Origin: RGIG3002 sp964449325
Lineage (GTDB): Bacteria > Bacillota > Clostridia > Lachnospirales > Lachnospiraceae
Length of the DNA stretch: 64,000 nt
Reading direction: 5' to 3'
Assembly: GCA_964449325.1 (NCBI GenBank)
Contig: CAYUYJ010000005.1
Span: 62,001 to 126,000 of the forward strand
In this document: positions 1 through 8,080 of the stretch, one piece after another
Position numbering within the stretch: position 1 is the first letter of the stretch
Layout of the letters: each line of letters begins with the position of its first letter
Notes under the pieces: model-generated
Databases searched by the model: none
Told to the model about the DNA's origin: nothing
Seen by the model: only the letters and a program-made list of their open reading frames with translations
Made by a program: the position numbers and the translations under genes

Positions 1-110
1 ATATATAATATGTGTAAATGCTGATGCGGAAAAACTGGAAAAATGTAGCAGTTTTATGTACGAATCCAATTTTTTTTAAATATTTTTTATATGAAAGGAG
101 ATCTCTTAGT

Positions 111-1112
111 ATGGCATACATTGATACTATTAAAGATCGTGCAAGACAGGATAAGAAAACAATCGTATTACCGGAATCCACAGACAAGAGAACATTGATT
201 GCGGCTTCACAGATTCTTCAGGAAGGCATTGCTGATATTATTATGATCGGTAATGAAGAAAAAATTCATGATGGTGCCGGATGGCTGGAGGTCGACCTGA
301 CAGGATTAACAGTAGTGAACCCTGCAACTTCGGACAAGCTTGATGAGTATGTAGAACTTTTGTATGAAACAAGAAAAGCAAAAGGTATGACGATGGAGAA
401 AGCCAGAGAAATTCTGACTACGGATTATCTGACTTTCGGTATCGTTATGGTAAAGGCAAATGATGCAGACGGTATGGTAGCAGGAGCATGTCATTCTACA
501 GCAGATACCTTAAGACCTGCATTGCAGATTTTAAAAACAGCACCGGGTGTAAAACTTGTTTCCGGTTTCTTTATTTTGGATGTTCCGAATTGTGATTTTG
601 GTGAGAACGGTACTTTCCTTTTTGCCGACTGTGGATTGAATCAGGATCCTACAGCGGAAGAACTGGCTGCTATTGCAGATACTTCTGCAAAGAGTTTTAA
701 AAGTTTAATCGGTGCTAAACCTGTAATTGCCATGCTTTCCCATTCTACTAAAGGAAGTGCAAAACATGCACTTGTAGACAAAGTTGTAGAAGCAACCAGA
801 ATAGCAAATGAAGAATATCCCCATCTTACTTTGGATGGTGAACTTCAGGCAGATGCGGCACTGGTTCCGGCTATCGGTAAATCCAAGGCTCCGGGTTCAG
901 ATGTGGCAGGAAAAGCAAATGTTTTGATTTTCCCGAATCTGGATTGCGGAAATATTGGATACAAATTAGTGCAAAGACTTGCAAAAGCAGATGCTTACGG
1001 TCCGATGCTTCAAGGAATCGCCAAACCCGTAAATGACTTATCCAGAGGTTGCTCTTGGGAGGATATCGTAGGTGTAGTAGCCTTGACAGCAGTTCAAGCT
1101 CAAAATATGTAA
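111..1112 (+). CDS. pta: Phosphate acetyltransferase
   Basis: Interconverts acetyl-CoA and acetyl phosphate in the cytosol, the first step of fermentative acetate formation. The 333-aa length and motifs such as IVLPESTDKRT near the N-terminus and GELQADAALVPAIG near the C-terminus are typical of the single-domain Pta family (known family). ATG at 111 is chosen because AAAGGAG lies at 94-100 with a 10-nt gap; the open frame extends upstream to position 18 but that part has no matching family sequence. ackA follows after 20 nt, so the two form the usual pta-ackA operon. The promoter must lie at or before the left edge. Confidence 0.96.
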   Translation: MAYIDTIKDRARQDKKTIVLPESTDKRTLIAASQILQEGIADIIMIGNEEKIHDGAGWLEVDLTGLTVVNPATSDKLDEYVELLYETRKAKGMTMEKAREILTTDYLTFGIVMVKANDADGMVAGACHSTADTLRPALQILKTAPGVKLVSGFFILDVPNCDFGENGTFLFADCGLNQDPTAEELAAIADTSAKSFKSLIGAKPVIAMLSHSTKGSAKHALVDKVVEATRIANEEYPHLTLDGELQADAALVPAIGKSKAPGSDVAGKANVLIFPNLDCGNIGYKLVQRLAKADAYGPMLQGIAKPVNDLSRGCSWEDIVGVVALTAVQAQNM

Positions 1113-1132
1113 TAAACAGAGAGGGAAAAAAT

Positions 1133-2332
1133 ATGAATATATTAGTTATTAACTGTGGAAGTTCATCCTTGAAATTTCAGTTGATTGATTCGGAAACAGA
1201 AAAATGGATTGCAAAAGGTTTATGTGAAAGAATCGGTATTGAAGGAAGCCAGATTACTTACACACCGGCAGGGGGAGAGAAAGAAGAAAAGGTTACTCCG
1301 ATGCCGGATCATACGGAAGCAATCCGTCTGGTATTGGAAGCCTTGACAAACGAAAAGACAGGTGTTGTGAAGAATCTTGATGAAATCGGTGCAGTCGGAC
1401 ATCGTATTGTGCATGGTGGAGAGAAATTTGCAGCCTCCACAATTATTGATGAAGAAGTAATGAAAGCAATCGAAGAGTGCAATGATTTAGCTCCGCTTCA
1501 TAATCCTGCAAATTTAATCGGTATCCGTGCCTGCCGGAAGTTAATGCAGGATACACCGATGGTAGCTGTATTTGATACCGCATTTCATCAGACTATGCCG
1601 GCGAAGGCATATATGTATGGTATTCCTTATGAATATTATGAAAAGTACAAAATAAGAAGATATGGTTTTCACGGAACCAGTCATTCCTATGTATCTAAGA
1701 GAGCAGCGGAATTTTTGGGAGAGGATTACAATAAGATGAAAATTATTGTATGCCATCTTGGAAACGGAGCCAGCGTGTCTGCTGTAGAAAACGGTAAGTG
1801 TGTGGACACTTCCATGGGACTTACTCCTTTGGAAGGACTGATTATGGGAACTCGTTCCGGGGATATTGACCCGGCTATTATGGAGTTTCTGGCTCATAAA
1901 GAAAACTTGAGTATTGATGAAATTATGAATGTATTAAATAAAAAATCCGGTGTATATGGTTTATCCGGAAATATTTCTTCTGACTTCCGTGATTTGGAAA
2001 AAGCACAGAAAGAAGGAGATGAGAAAGCAGACCTTACTTTACAGGCATTTTGTTATCGCGTTGCTAAGTATGTAGGTGCTTATGTGGCAGCTATGAACGG
2101 CGTGGATGCAATCTGTTTCACTGCGGGTGTCGGAGAAAACGGAAGTGCAAACAGAGAGAATATCTGCAAATACTTAGGTTATCTTGGAATTGAAATTGAT
2201 AAAGAAGCTAACAGCAAACGTGGTGAGGATATTGTAATTTCTACAAAAGACTCCAAAACAAAGGTACTTGTTATTCCAACAAATGAAGAGCTTGCTATTG
2301 CAAGAGAAACAAATGCGCTTGTGAATAAATAA
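1133..2332 (+). CDS. ackA: Acetate kinase
   Basis: Makes ATP and acetate from acetyl phosphate, completing the pta-ackA pathway. The 399-aa protein starts MNILVINCGSSSLKFQ, the ASKHA-fold phosphate-1 motif, and carries VGHRIVHGGEKF, the FHGTSHSYV segment and CHLGNGASVSA, all standard acetate kinase signatures. ATG 1133 follows the purine-rich GAGGGAAA; upstream in-frame sequence overlaps pta and is not homologous. A terminator follows at 2371-2406. Confidence 0.97.
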   Translation: MNILVINCGSSSLKFQLIDSETEKWIAKGLCERIGIEGSQITYTPAGGEKEEKVTPMPDHTEAIRLVLEALTNEKTGVVKNLDEIGAVGHRIVHGGEKFAASTIIDEEVMKAIEECNDLAPLHNPANLIGIRACRKLMQDTPMVAVFDTAFHQTMPAKAYMYGIPYEYYEKYKIRRYGFHGTSHSYVSKRAAEFLGEDYNKMKIIVCHLGNGASVSAVENGKCVDTSMGLTPLEGLIMGTRSGDIDPAIMEFLAHKENLSIDEIMNVLNKKSGVYGLSGNISSDFRDLEKAQKEGDEKADLTLQAFCYRVAKYVGAYVAAMNGVDAICFTAGVGENGSANRENICKYLGYLGIEIDKEANSKRGEDIVISTKDSKTKVLVIPTNEELAIARETNALVNK

Positions 2333-2370
2333 AATAGTTGCGCAGTAGTGTGGAATTAAAGTATACTAAA

Positions 2371-2406
2371 GACTGAGTGACTGCTTCGGCGGCTGCTCAG
2401 TTTTTT
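2371..2406 (+). terminator. Rho-independent terminator after ackA
   Basis: ACTGAG (2372-2377) pairs with CTCAGT (2396-2401), with an inner CTGC-TTCG-GCGG stem-loop and a following run of six T. It ends the pta-ackA transcript. Its T-run is the first part of the structured repeat at 2398-2502. Confidence 0.8.
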
Positions 2407-2502
2407 GTTATGGCAACGAGGAAAAGTCACGTGCTTGCACAAGTGACTTTGACGACTGCTAATCAGAGCGAGATTCGCAGAGCGTATCTCGTCTCTGTTT
2501 TG
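2398..2502 (+). repeat. Structured intergenic repeat, copy 1
   Basis: About 105 nt sharing strong similarity with 40836-40944. Order of parts: T-run plus TTTTGTTAT, then ACGAGG, hairpin A (AAGTCAC 2424-2430 with GTGACTT 2443-2449 around GTGC-TT-GCAC), the linker GCTAATCAG, and hairpin B. In hairpin B, CAGAGCGAGAT at 2464-2474 plus CGC pairs with GCG and ATCTCG at 2482-2491, then CTCTG at 2493-2497, giving 14 bp. Both copies sit directly on a terminator. The element can be translated in part, giving a peptide containing TANQSEIR, but this is very unlikely to be a protein. Confidence 0.8.
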
Positions 2503-2553
2503 ATTTTCCTGCCGGCAGGAAGACAGACATATTTCCGGATTGGAGTTTATTTT

Positions 2554-4515
2554 ATGAATAAGGCACAAAGAAATAAAGATTTACGCAGGAAAAAAATAAT
2601 TGTCGCGGTGGTTTTGACGGTGCTTTGTATTGCCGGCATTGCGTCAGCCGTAGTTTATAAAATGCAAAAGGAAAAAGAAAAAATAGAAGCTGCAAGGATA
2701 CAGGAATTGTGGGAAAAAGATTTAAAAGCTGCCGAATTTCCGGCATATACGGCGATACGGGGGATAGAGCAGTATGAAGAATCCAAAACCAGACGCAAGA
2801 ACAGTGAACTTTTAGAACTTTTGAATGTGGCAGGCGTGCAGGAGGTTTTTGCTCATAATGAACCGATTTCACCGGAAGAAACTGAAAAAATGATTGCGGA
2901 CGGTAAAATTTCCGGGAAAAAATCGGTAGAAGAGGTTTTAATGGTACTTACGCAAGGAGAACTGCCGACAGAAGAAAGAACCGGATTTCTAACTATTGAA
3001 AGCTGTGAAATCAGTGCGGAAGATACAGGAAAAATTAAGCTGGAATTCAGTGTGCCATATGTGCCGGTGTCGGATGATGACTATTATTATTTATTTGAAC
3101 TGGCAACCTATGAAACGGAGCATGGGGATGAATTTGCAGATAAGACAAGCAAGTGGAAGGAGGATTCAAAATTTTATGTGAATCTGAATTTGAATACGGC
3201 TTCTTCCAGACTTTTTTCCAAGTTTGTTGTTGCGGTAAAAATTGACGGAAAATATGTGGATATCAGCAGGGGACATTATATAACCAATCCCGAAGCAGTG
3301 GCAAAATATACCTCTCCACATCCGAATGCAGCATCTATCAAGGGCTTGATTGTGGATCCAATGATATCTGGGAGTGAAATTGATAATCTCGGTATTAAAC
3401 ATGCTGCCTATAACATTCCGGTAGGATATATTCTGGGAGAAACTACCAATGCCACCTATCCTACCGTATATTATAAGTATAACGGGAATACTTATGCCTT
3501 CAATGGACAGAGAATAGCAGAATTTGATAATATTTTTAGCAGGCTTAGCAGCAAAGGCGTTATTGTTACGGCAGTTATTTTAAATAACAGAAATGGTGCT
3601 TATCCGCAAATGATTCACCCGAATGCGGGGGGCGGAGGTGCACCTTACTATATGTTTAATGCCGCAAATGAATCCGGTTGTGAATATCTGGAAGCTGTGG
3701 CGACATTTTTGGCAGGCAGATATTCGGGAAGCGGACACGGAAAGGTTTCAAATTGGGTTATCGGTAATGAAATCAATGCCAGAACGGCATGGAACTATAT
3801 GGATTATACTTCTGTGGATGCGTATGCACGGGAATATGCGAAGGCATTTCGGATTTTTTATAACGGAATTAAGAGTATTAATGCTGGCGCTAATGTGTAC
3901 ATATCCTTAGACCAGCTTTGGGACAGAAACTTAAGCTCTACGGATTCCTATGATGCGAAAGACGTGTTGGATGCTTTTAATGCGGAAATACGATTAAAGG
4001 GAAATATTGACTGGGGACTTGCACATCATCCGTATCCGGTGCCTCTTACATGGCCGAAGTTCTGGGCAATGCCCTCTAATTACAAGTCCATGAATCTGGT
4101 GCGCAATTCTGTGGATACACCGTATATTACGGTAAAGAATATTCATGTGCTGACAGAATATATGCAGAGAACTGAATTACTAAATCCAAACGGAGAAGTA
4201 CGTTCTATTGCATTGACAGAAGTTGGCTTCGGTTCTGATTACGGAGAAGAACTGCAGGCAGCGGCATATGCGTATGCCTACAAGATTGCTTCTAATAATC
4301 AGCATATTGATATGTTTATTCTGAATAAGCAGATGGATATGTCGGTCGAGATTGCACAGGGCTTGTCCCTTGGAATTAACAGGACAGATGGCAGTCACAA
4401 ATATATTTATAATGTATTTAAACATATTGATACATCCTCAGCGGCAGAAGTAACGGAATTTGCAAAGTCCTATATCGGCATAGCGGACTGGAGTGAAGTG
4501 ATTACCGTGAGATAA
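2554..4515 (+). CDS. DUF5722 family glycoside-hydrolase-like protein, membrane anchored
   Basis: 653 aa. Residues about 12-33 form one hydrophobic segment after a basic start, so it is probably a signal anchor facing outside. The C-terminal ~370 residues look like the DUF5722 family, a TIM-barrel glycosidase-like fold. WVIGNEIN (Glu406) and LTEVGFG (Glu556) resemble the acid/base and nucleophile glutamates of clan-A glycosidases (inference). Residues about 60-270 are a less conserved beta-rich region. ATG 2554 is chosen for TTGGAG upstream and the basic-hydrophobic N-terminus; the in-frame sequence before it is the repeat element. It probably acts on an extracellular or wall polysaccharide; the substrate is unknown. 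Confidence 0.75.
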   Translation: MNKAQRNKDLRRKKIIVAVVLTVLCIAGIASAVVYKMQKEKEKIEAARIQELWEKDLKAAEFPAYTAIRGIEQYEESKTRRKNSELLELLNVAGVQEVFAHNEPISPEETEKMIADGKISGKKSVEEVLMVLTQGELPTEERTGFLTIESCEISAEDTGKIKLEFSVPYVPVSDDDYYYLFELATYETEHGDEFADKTSKWKEDSKFYVNLNLNTASSRLFSKFVVAVKIDGKYVDISRGHYITNPEAVAKYTSPHPNAASIKGLIVDPMISGSEIDNLGIKHAAYNIPVGYILGETTNATYPTVYYKYNGNTYAFNGQRIAEFDNIFSRLSSKGVIVTAVILNNRNGAYPQMIHPNAGGGGAPYYMFNAANESGCEYLEAVATFLAGRYSGSGHGKVSNWVIGNEINARTAWNYMDYTSVDAYAREYAKAFRIFYNGIKSINAGANVYISLDQLWDRNLSSTDSYDAKDVLDAFNAEIRLKGNIDWGLAHHPYPVPLTWPKFWAMPSNYKSMNLVRNSVDTPYITVKNIHVLTEYMQRTELLNPNGEVRSIALTEVGFGSDYGEELQAAAYAYAYKIASNNQHIDMFILNKQMDMSVEIAQGLSLGINRTDGSHKYIYNVFKHIDTSSAAEVTEFAKSYIGIADWSEVITVR

Positions 4516-4547
4516 GTTTGAAAAAGGAAAATCAATTGAAAAAAATG

Positions 4548-4576
4548 TTGACAAACCTATTTGCGCTATGTATAAT
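4548..4576 (+). promoter_or_regulatory. Consensus sigma-A promoter for DUF177-rpmF
   Basis: TTGACA at 4548-4553, a 17-nt spacer, and TATAAT at 4571-4576. Perfect consensus boxes ahead of the DUF177 start at 4624. Confidence 0.9.
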
Positions 4577-4623
4577 TTAACAATGTGTGAAACAAAAGCA
4601 GAAGCTTTTGACAGGAGTCTAAT

Positions 4624-5151
4624 ATGTTGATTAATTTGACTGATGTTTTAACATCTGAAGGCAAGACAGAAGAACTGCAGGTTCCTATTGAAATGACTTC
4701 TTTTTCTAACGGAGTGGAAGAATATCCGATTGTGGAAAAGAGCCCGGTTCAGTTCCGGCTTTCTAATATGGAAAGAGGAAAGGCACGGATTGAAGGAAGT
4801 GCAAAGGTTGTTTTAAAAATGAACTGTGACAGGTGTTTGAAGGAAGTGAACGAAGAAATTTCGCTTGATTTTTTTCGAGAAGTTTTTGCACCGGATGAAT
4901 TAGCAGAAGGTACAGATGAGAAGAGTGACCAGACATTTATGGAAGGTTACCAGTTAAACGTAGAAGACTTGATTAACAATGAGATTTTATTAAGCCTGCC
5001 AATGAAGGTTTTATGCAGAAGTGACTGCAAAGGAATCTGCACCATGTGCGGAAAGAACCTGAACAAGGGGGAGTGCGGATGTGACACATTTATTCCGGAT
5101 CCCAGAATGGCAATGATAAAAGATATCTTTAACGCGAATAAGGAGGTGTAA
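4624..5151 (+). CDS. DUF177 (YceD-like) protein
   Basis: 175 aa, the YceD/DUF177 family almost always encoded just before rpmF and implicated in rRNA or ribosome metabolism (known of family). A cysteine cluster with CDRC in the middle and CRSDCKGICTMCGKN followed by CGC near the C-terminus suggests a zinc site. AGGAG at 4613-4617 supports ATG 4624. The stop overlaps the leader of rpmF, which begins 3 nt later, so the two are co-transcribed and probably translationally coupled. Confidence 0.88.
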   Translation: MLINLTDVLTSEGKTEELQVPIEMTSFSNGVEEYPIVEKSPVQFRLSNMERGKARIEGSAKVVLKMNCDRCLKEVNEEISLDFFREVFAPDELAEGTDEKSDQTFMEGYQLNVEDLINNEILLSLPMKVLCRSDCKGICTMCGKNLNKGECGCDTFIPDPRMAMIKDIFNANKEV

Positions 5152-5153
5152 CG

Positions 5154-5333
5154 ATGTCTATTTGTCCAAAGAATAAATCTTCCAAAGGAAGAAGAGATAA
5201 GAGAAGAGCAAACTGGAAAATGAGTGCTCCTACATTGGTAAAATGCAGCAAATGCGGTGCATTAATGATGCCTCATAGAGTATGCAAGGCTTGTGGTTCT
5301 TATAATAAAAAAGAAATCGTAAGTGCAGAATAA
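5154..5333 (+). CDS. rpmF: 50S ribosomal protein L32
   Basis: 59 aa, starting MSICPKNKSSKGRRDKRRAN, with the zinc-ribbon cysteine pairs CSKCG and CKACG of the Zn-binding L32 form. AGGAGGTG just upstream overlaps the end of the DUF177 gene. A strong terminator follows. Confidence 0.97.
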   Translation: MSICPKNKSSKGRRDKRRANWKMSAPTLVKCSKCGALMMPHRVCKACGSYNKKEIVSAE

Positions 5334-5350
5334 GAAAAAGTGAAAGCAAA

Positions 5351-5379
5351 GACTTCCTGAAAAGCAGGAAGTCTTTTTT
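5351..5379 (+). terminator. Rho-independent terminator after rpmF
   Basis: GACTTCCTG pairs perfectly with CAGGAAGTC around a short A-rich loop and is followed by six T. Confidence 0.93.
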
Positions 5380-5404
5380 CGTCCATCTTCACCGGATATA
5401 TTTC

Positions 5405-5433
5405 TTGACATAAAATTTGCGTTTACGTAAAAT
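5405..5433 (+). promoter_or_regulatory. Sigma-A-like promoter before the 5468 stub
   Basis: TTGACA at 5405-5410, a 17-nt spacer and TAAAAT at 5428-5433. The palindrome TTTACGTAAA overlaps the -10 region and could be an operator. It drives a region that now holds only a stub and an unknown ORF. Confidence 0.65.
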
Positions 5434-5467
5434 TATTATCAGAAGATATTTTTTGAGGGAACAAAAG

Positions 5468-5530
5468 ATGTATAAGAAAATTTTTGTATTAATAAATGGG
5501 AACCATCCGGGAACTTCAAGGTCGTATTGA
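5468..5530 (+). pseudogene. Truncated stub, possibly an oxidoreductase N-terminus
   Basis: A 20-codon frame, MYKKIFVLINGNHPGTSRSY, ends at TGA 5528-5530. A beta strand followed by a G-rich NG-x-PGTSRS turn resembles the first strand and phosphate loop of NADPH-dependent FMN reductases (inference from a very short sequence). It has its own promoter and a weak GAGGGA. It could also be a leader peptide. No continuation is visible in the other frames for long. Confidence 0.35.
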
Positions 5531-5557
5531 AATGTTTGGGTAGATCTTATTTTAGAA

Positions 5558-5992
5558 ATGTGTAATTCCAGTTATAGTAATGGGATGGGATACTCAGAGA
5601 GATATTATCCTGTTAAGGTATATTTCTTCATCATGAAGATGGCTTTTGATATTGAAGACTTAGAGCATAGAACTGCAAGCATAGTCAGTAAGCGAAATGA
5701 GAGTTTGTTTTCCACGGATGTTGCAACATCAATTTGTTTAAGAGAATTTCTGCGTAAGAGAAATGTTACCTTGGTTTCTTTGTATAAAGAGCTTGTAACA
5801 AACAAAGATTTCAATCATTTATTAGGACGGTACGAAATACTTCTTCAGGAGCTTATTGCCGATGAAGATGATATATTGGAATATTGGTTACCTGATATTA
5901 AAAAGCTTTATCTGGCGGGACCAATGACCGATTACAAAATATTACGGGATATGATAAAATGGAAAATCCATTTGGTGGAGAAAAGGAACTGA
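5558..5992 (+). CDS. Hypothetical protein
   Basis: I do not recognise this family. 144 aa from ATG 5558, or 120 aa from MKMAFDIED at 5629; neither start has a convincing ribosome binding site. The C-terminal part (from FSTDVATSICLREFLRK) reads as mostly helical, soluble and charged, with LYLAGPMTDYKILRDMIKWK at the end. It follows a truncated stub and may be a remnant of an older gene. Confidence 0.5.
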   Translation: MCNSSYSNGMGYSERYYPVKVYFFIMKMAFDIEDLEHRTASIVSKRNESLFSTDVATSICLREFLRKRNVTLVSLYKELVTNKDFNHLLGRYEILLQELIADEDDILEYWLPDIKKLYLAGPMTDYKILRDMIKWKIHLVEKRN

Positions 5993-6075
5993 TTTTTTGT
6001 GGAGAATTGGAGAATGTGGTCACTAGAGGATTAACTTAATTATATATTTTTTTAACGAAAGAAATGGAGGTAGAA

Positions 6076-6909
6076 ATGCGTCGAAAAATATTATTGTCAT
6101 TATTATGTATCGGGCTTTTTACTTTAAATGCATGCGGAAAGGAAGCCACAAGTCAGAGTGCAAATGAAATGAAAAGTGCCATTGCAACTGAAAGTGCAGA
6201 TGAAAAGGAAAGTGTAGTAGAAGAATCAACTGAAAAAGTAGTGGAAAAAGAGAATACGGAACTTGCTGCGACTACAGAGACAGAAACAGAAAAACAGGAA
6301 GAGAATGAAGCGAAGGTCGATTATTCCTGCTATTACAGACATATTGAACAGGTTGCCCGCGGAGTTGAGTTGGGATTTCCGGATGATTATGTAATGGATC
6401 TGGAAGCAGAATTCGCTGTATGCATCAGATTTCCTGCCACAGATACGCAATATGGCTATTTGCTTAGAGATTTGAATGGTGATGGAATTGATGAGCTGAT
6501 ATTTGGAGCAAATGGACCGGAAAGCTGCGATGGTACTATATATGATATATACACAATAAAAGATGGAGGGATTGTCTCTACTGTTATTGCGTGGGATAGA
6601 GAACAATATTATCTTTGCAAGAATGGTGCGATTGCATACGAAAGCGATGGCGGAGCAGGTTCGTTCTCCTATAGCTACTATGATTATATTGGTCAGGTGT
6701 TAAGGGATGATTTATCAGTGGGGTTAAGAGAGCGAGTACTATATGATGGGATACGGGATATGAATAATCCTTGGTTTCATTCCGGAGCCGGTATAGTTGA
6801 TTTTGATGCGGCTACTCCGATTACAGAAGAAGAGGCAAATACGATTATGGATTCTTATGAGTACGAAAGGTTAGTGTTTACGCCATTTGGTGATGGAGCA
6901 ACATTCTAA
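6076..6909 (+). CDS. Putative lipoprotein
   Basis: 277 aa from ATG 6076, chosen because GGAGG at 6066-6070 overlaps the earlier ATG at 6064 and is 5 nt from 6076. The signal peptide MRRKILLSLLCIGLFTLNAC ends in a lipobox with Cys20. Residues about 25-85 are a low-complexity E/T/K-rich linker, followed by a globular domain containing LLRDLNGDGIDELIFGANG. That is a calcium-binding-like DxNxDGxxE loop seen in many Lachnospiraceae lipoproteins. Function unknown; surface-attached. A terminator follows at 6939. Confidence 0.8.
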   Translation: MRRKILLSLLCIGLFTLNACGKEATSQSANEMKSAIATESADEKESVVEESTEKVVEKENTELAATTETETEKQEENEAKVDYSCYYRHIEQVARGVELGFPDDYVMDLEAEFAVCIRFPATDTQYGYLLRDLNGDGIDELIFGANGPESCDGTIYDIYTIKDGGIVSTVIAWDREQYYLCKNGAIAYESDGGAGSFSYSYYDYIGQVLRDDLSVGLRERVLYDGIRDMNNPWFHSGAGIVDFDAATPITEEEANTIMDSYEYERLVFTPFGDGATF

Positions 6910-6938
6910 TAATTTGCAGACATTTTGATTAATAAAGA

Positions 6939-6967
6939 TGGAATCAGAGGCAATCTGGTTCCATTTT
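6939..6967 (+). terminator. Rho-independent terminator after the lipoprotein gene
   Basis: TGGAATCAGA pairs with TCTGGTTCCA (10 bp, one G-T) around a GGCAA loop, followed by TTTT. Confidence 0.75.
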
Positions 6968-7205
6968 CGTGTAATGGGAAAATGCTCTTATGCAGCGATA
7001 CTTTTTCGTGTGGTGGAAAACGATGTATTTTGTTGAGAAATTTTGTTAGTTGTAAGACTTGGTGAAATAATAGGAACAGAGTATAATGAAGATGCCGTGT
7101 TTTATACTAAATAAAGATGCATGGCACGCTATGATGGTTATTTCATATATTATCATAGCAGATTAGAATAAAGAAACAGTATGGAAAGGCGGGAAGAGAG
7201 AAGAT
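6968..7205 (+). other. Non-coding stretch before the ZIP gene
   Basis: No gene is seen. It holds two imperfect copies of a motif reading TTTTCGTGT-x4-GGAAAA (about 6963 and 7002) and a possible promoter, TTGGTG 7059-7064 / 17 nt / TATAAT 7082-7087. A GCTATGAT...ATCATAGC hairpin also lies between about 7128 and 7160. Any of these could control the metal transporter; nothing matches a riboswitch I know. Confidence 0.4.
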
Positions 7206-7985
7206 ATGAAATATGTATTATTGGGAATCATGATTCCCTTTATCGGAACAGCACTTGGCGCATCCTGTGTATTTTTTATGAAACAGGAAATGAAGCCGCT
7301 TTTACAAAAAATTCTTCTTGGTTTTGCATCGGGAGTCATGGTGGCAGCCAGTGTCTGGTCCCTTCTGATTCCGGCAATTGACATGTCGGAGATAATGGGA
7401 AAATTTGCCTTTGTTCCCGCGACGGTGGGATTAGGTTTGGGGATGTTGTTTTTGCTTGTAATGGATAAAATAATTCCTCATCTGCATTTAAAAAGTACGG
7501 AGCCGGAAGGGCCGAAGACAACTTTAAAAAAAACAACTATGCTTGTCCTTGCCGTGACATTGCATAACATCCCGGAAGGGATGGCAGTAGGTGTTGCCTT
7601 TGCAGGACTTTTGGCGGCAGGCAGTCCGATTACCATGGCCGGGGCATTTGCTCTTGCAATTGGTATTGCCATTCAAAACTTTCCGGAAGGGGCTATTATT
7701 TCCATGCCGCTTCGGAGTGAAGGTACAGGAAAAGGAAAGGCATTTCTTTATGGAATGCTTTCGGGGATTGTTGAGCCGATGGGTGCGATAATTACCATAT
7801 TACTTACCTCTGTTACAAGACCGGTGCTTCCGTATTGTCTGTCCTTTGCGGCAGGAGCCATGCTCTATGTAGTTGTGGAAGAATTGATTCCGGAGGCTTC
7901 GCAAGGGGAACATTCCAACATAGGAACAATAGGTTTTGCCATCGGATTCATGGTTATGATGGTACTGGATGTAACACTTGGATAA
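7206..7985 (+). CDS. ZIP family metal transporter
   Basis: 259 aa with about eight membrane segments. The paired metal-site motifs HNIPEGMAVG (TM4) and QNFPEGAIISMP (TM5) define the ZIP family, which imports Zn or other divalent metals into the cytosol. The family-typical EELIPEAS near TM7 is present. A GGCGGGAAGAGAG-type purine stretch precedes ATG 7206. It appears monocistronic, with a promoter-like TATAAT about 120 nt upstream. Substrate (Zn, Mn or Fe) cannot be read from sequence. Confidence 0.88.
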   Translation: MKYVLLGIMIPFIGTALGASCVFFMKQEMKPLLQKILLGFASGVMVAASVWSLLIPAIDMSEIMGKFAFVPATVGLGLGMLFLLVMDKIIPHLHLKSTEPEGPKTTLKKTTMLVLAVTLHNIPEGMAVGVAFAGLLAAGSPITMAGAFALAIGIAIQNFPEGAIISMPLRSEGTGKGKAFLYGMLSGIVEPMGAIITILLTSVTRPVLPYCLSFAAGAMLYVVVEELIPEASQGEHSNIGTIGFAIGFMVMMVLDVTLG

Positions 7986-8024
7986 AATTCATTCGTTTTT
8001 GCAGGAATTTCTACCAAATTATCC

Positions 8025-8053
8025 TTGATTTTTAGATACGCCTTTAGTATATT
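8025..8053 (+). promoter_or_regulatory. Sigma-A promoter for the plsX operon
   Basis: TTGATT at 8025-8030, a 17-nt spacer and TATATT at 8048-8053, 28 nt before the plsX start. Confidence 0.7.
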
Positions 8054-8080
8054 ATAGGAAGGAAAATCAGGAGGATGGTT

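Noticed and set aside
2377..2553. N-terminal extension of the DUF5722 protein
   Set aside because: The in-frame 59 codons are the structured repeat, also present at 40.8 kb; a ribosome binding site supports ATG 2554.
6226..6606. 126-codon minus-strand frame inside the lipoprotein gene
   Set aside because: Antisense shadow; no ribosome binding site and biased I/F/S composition.
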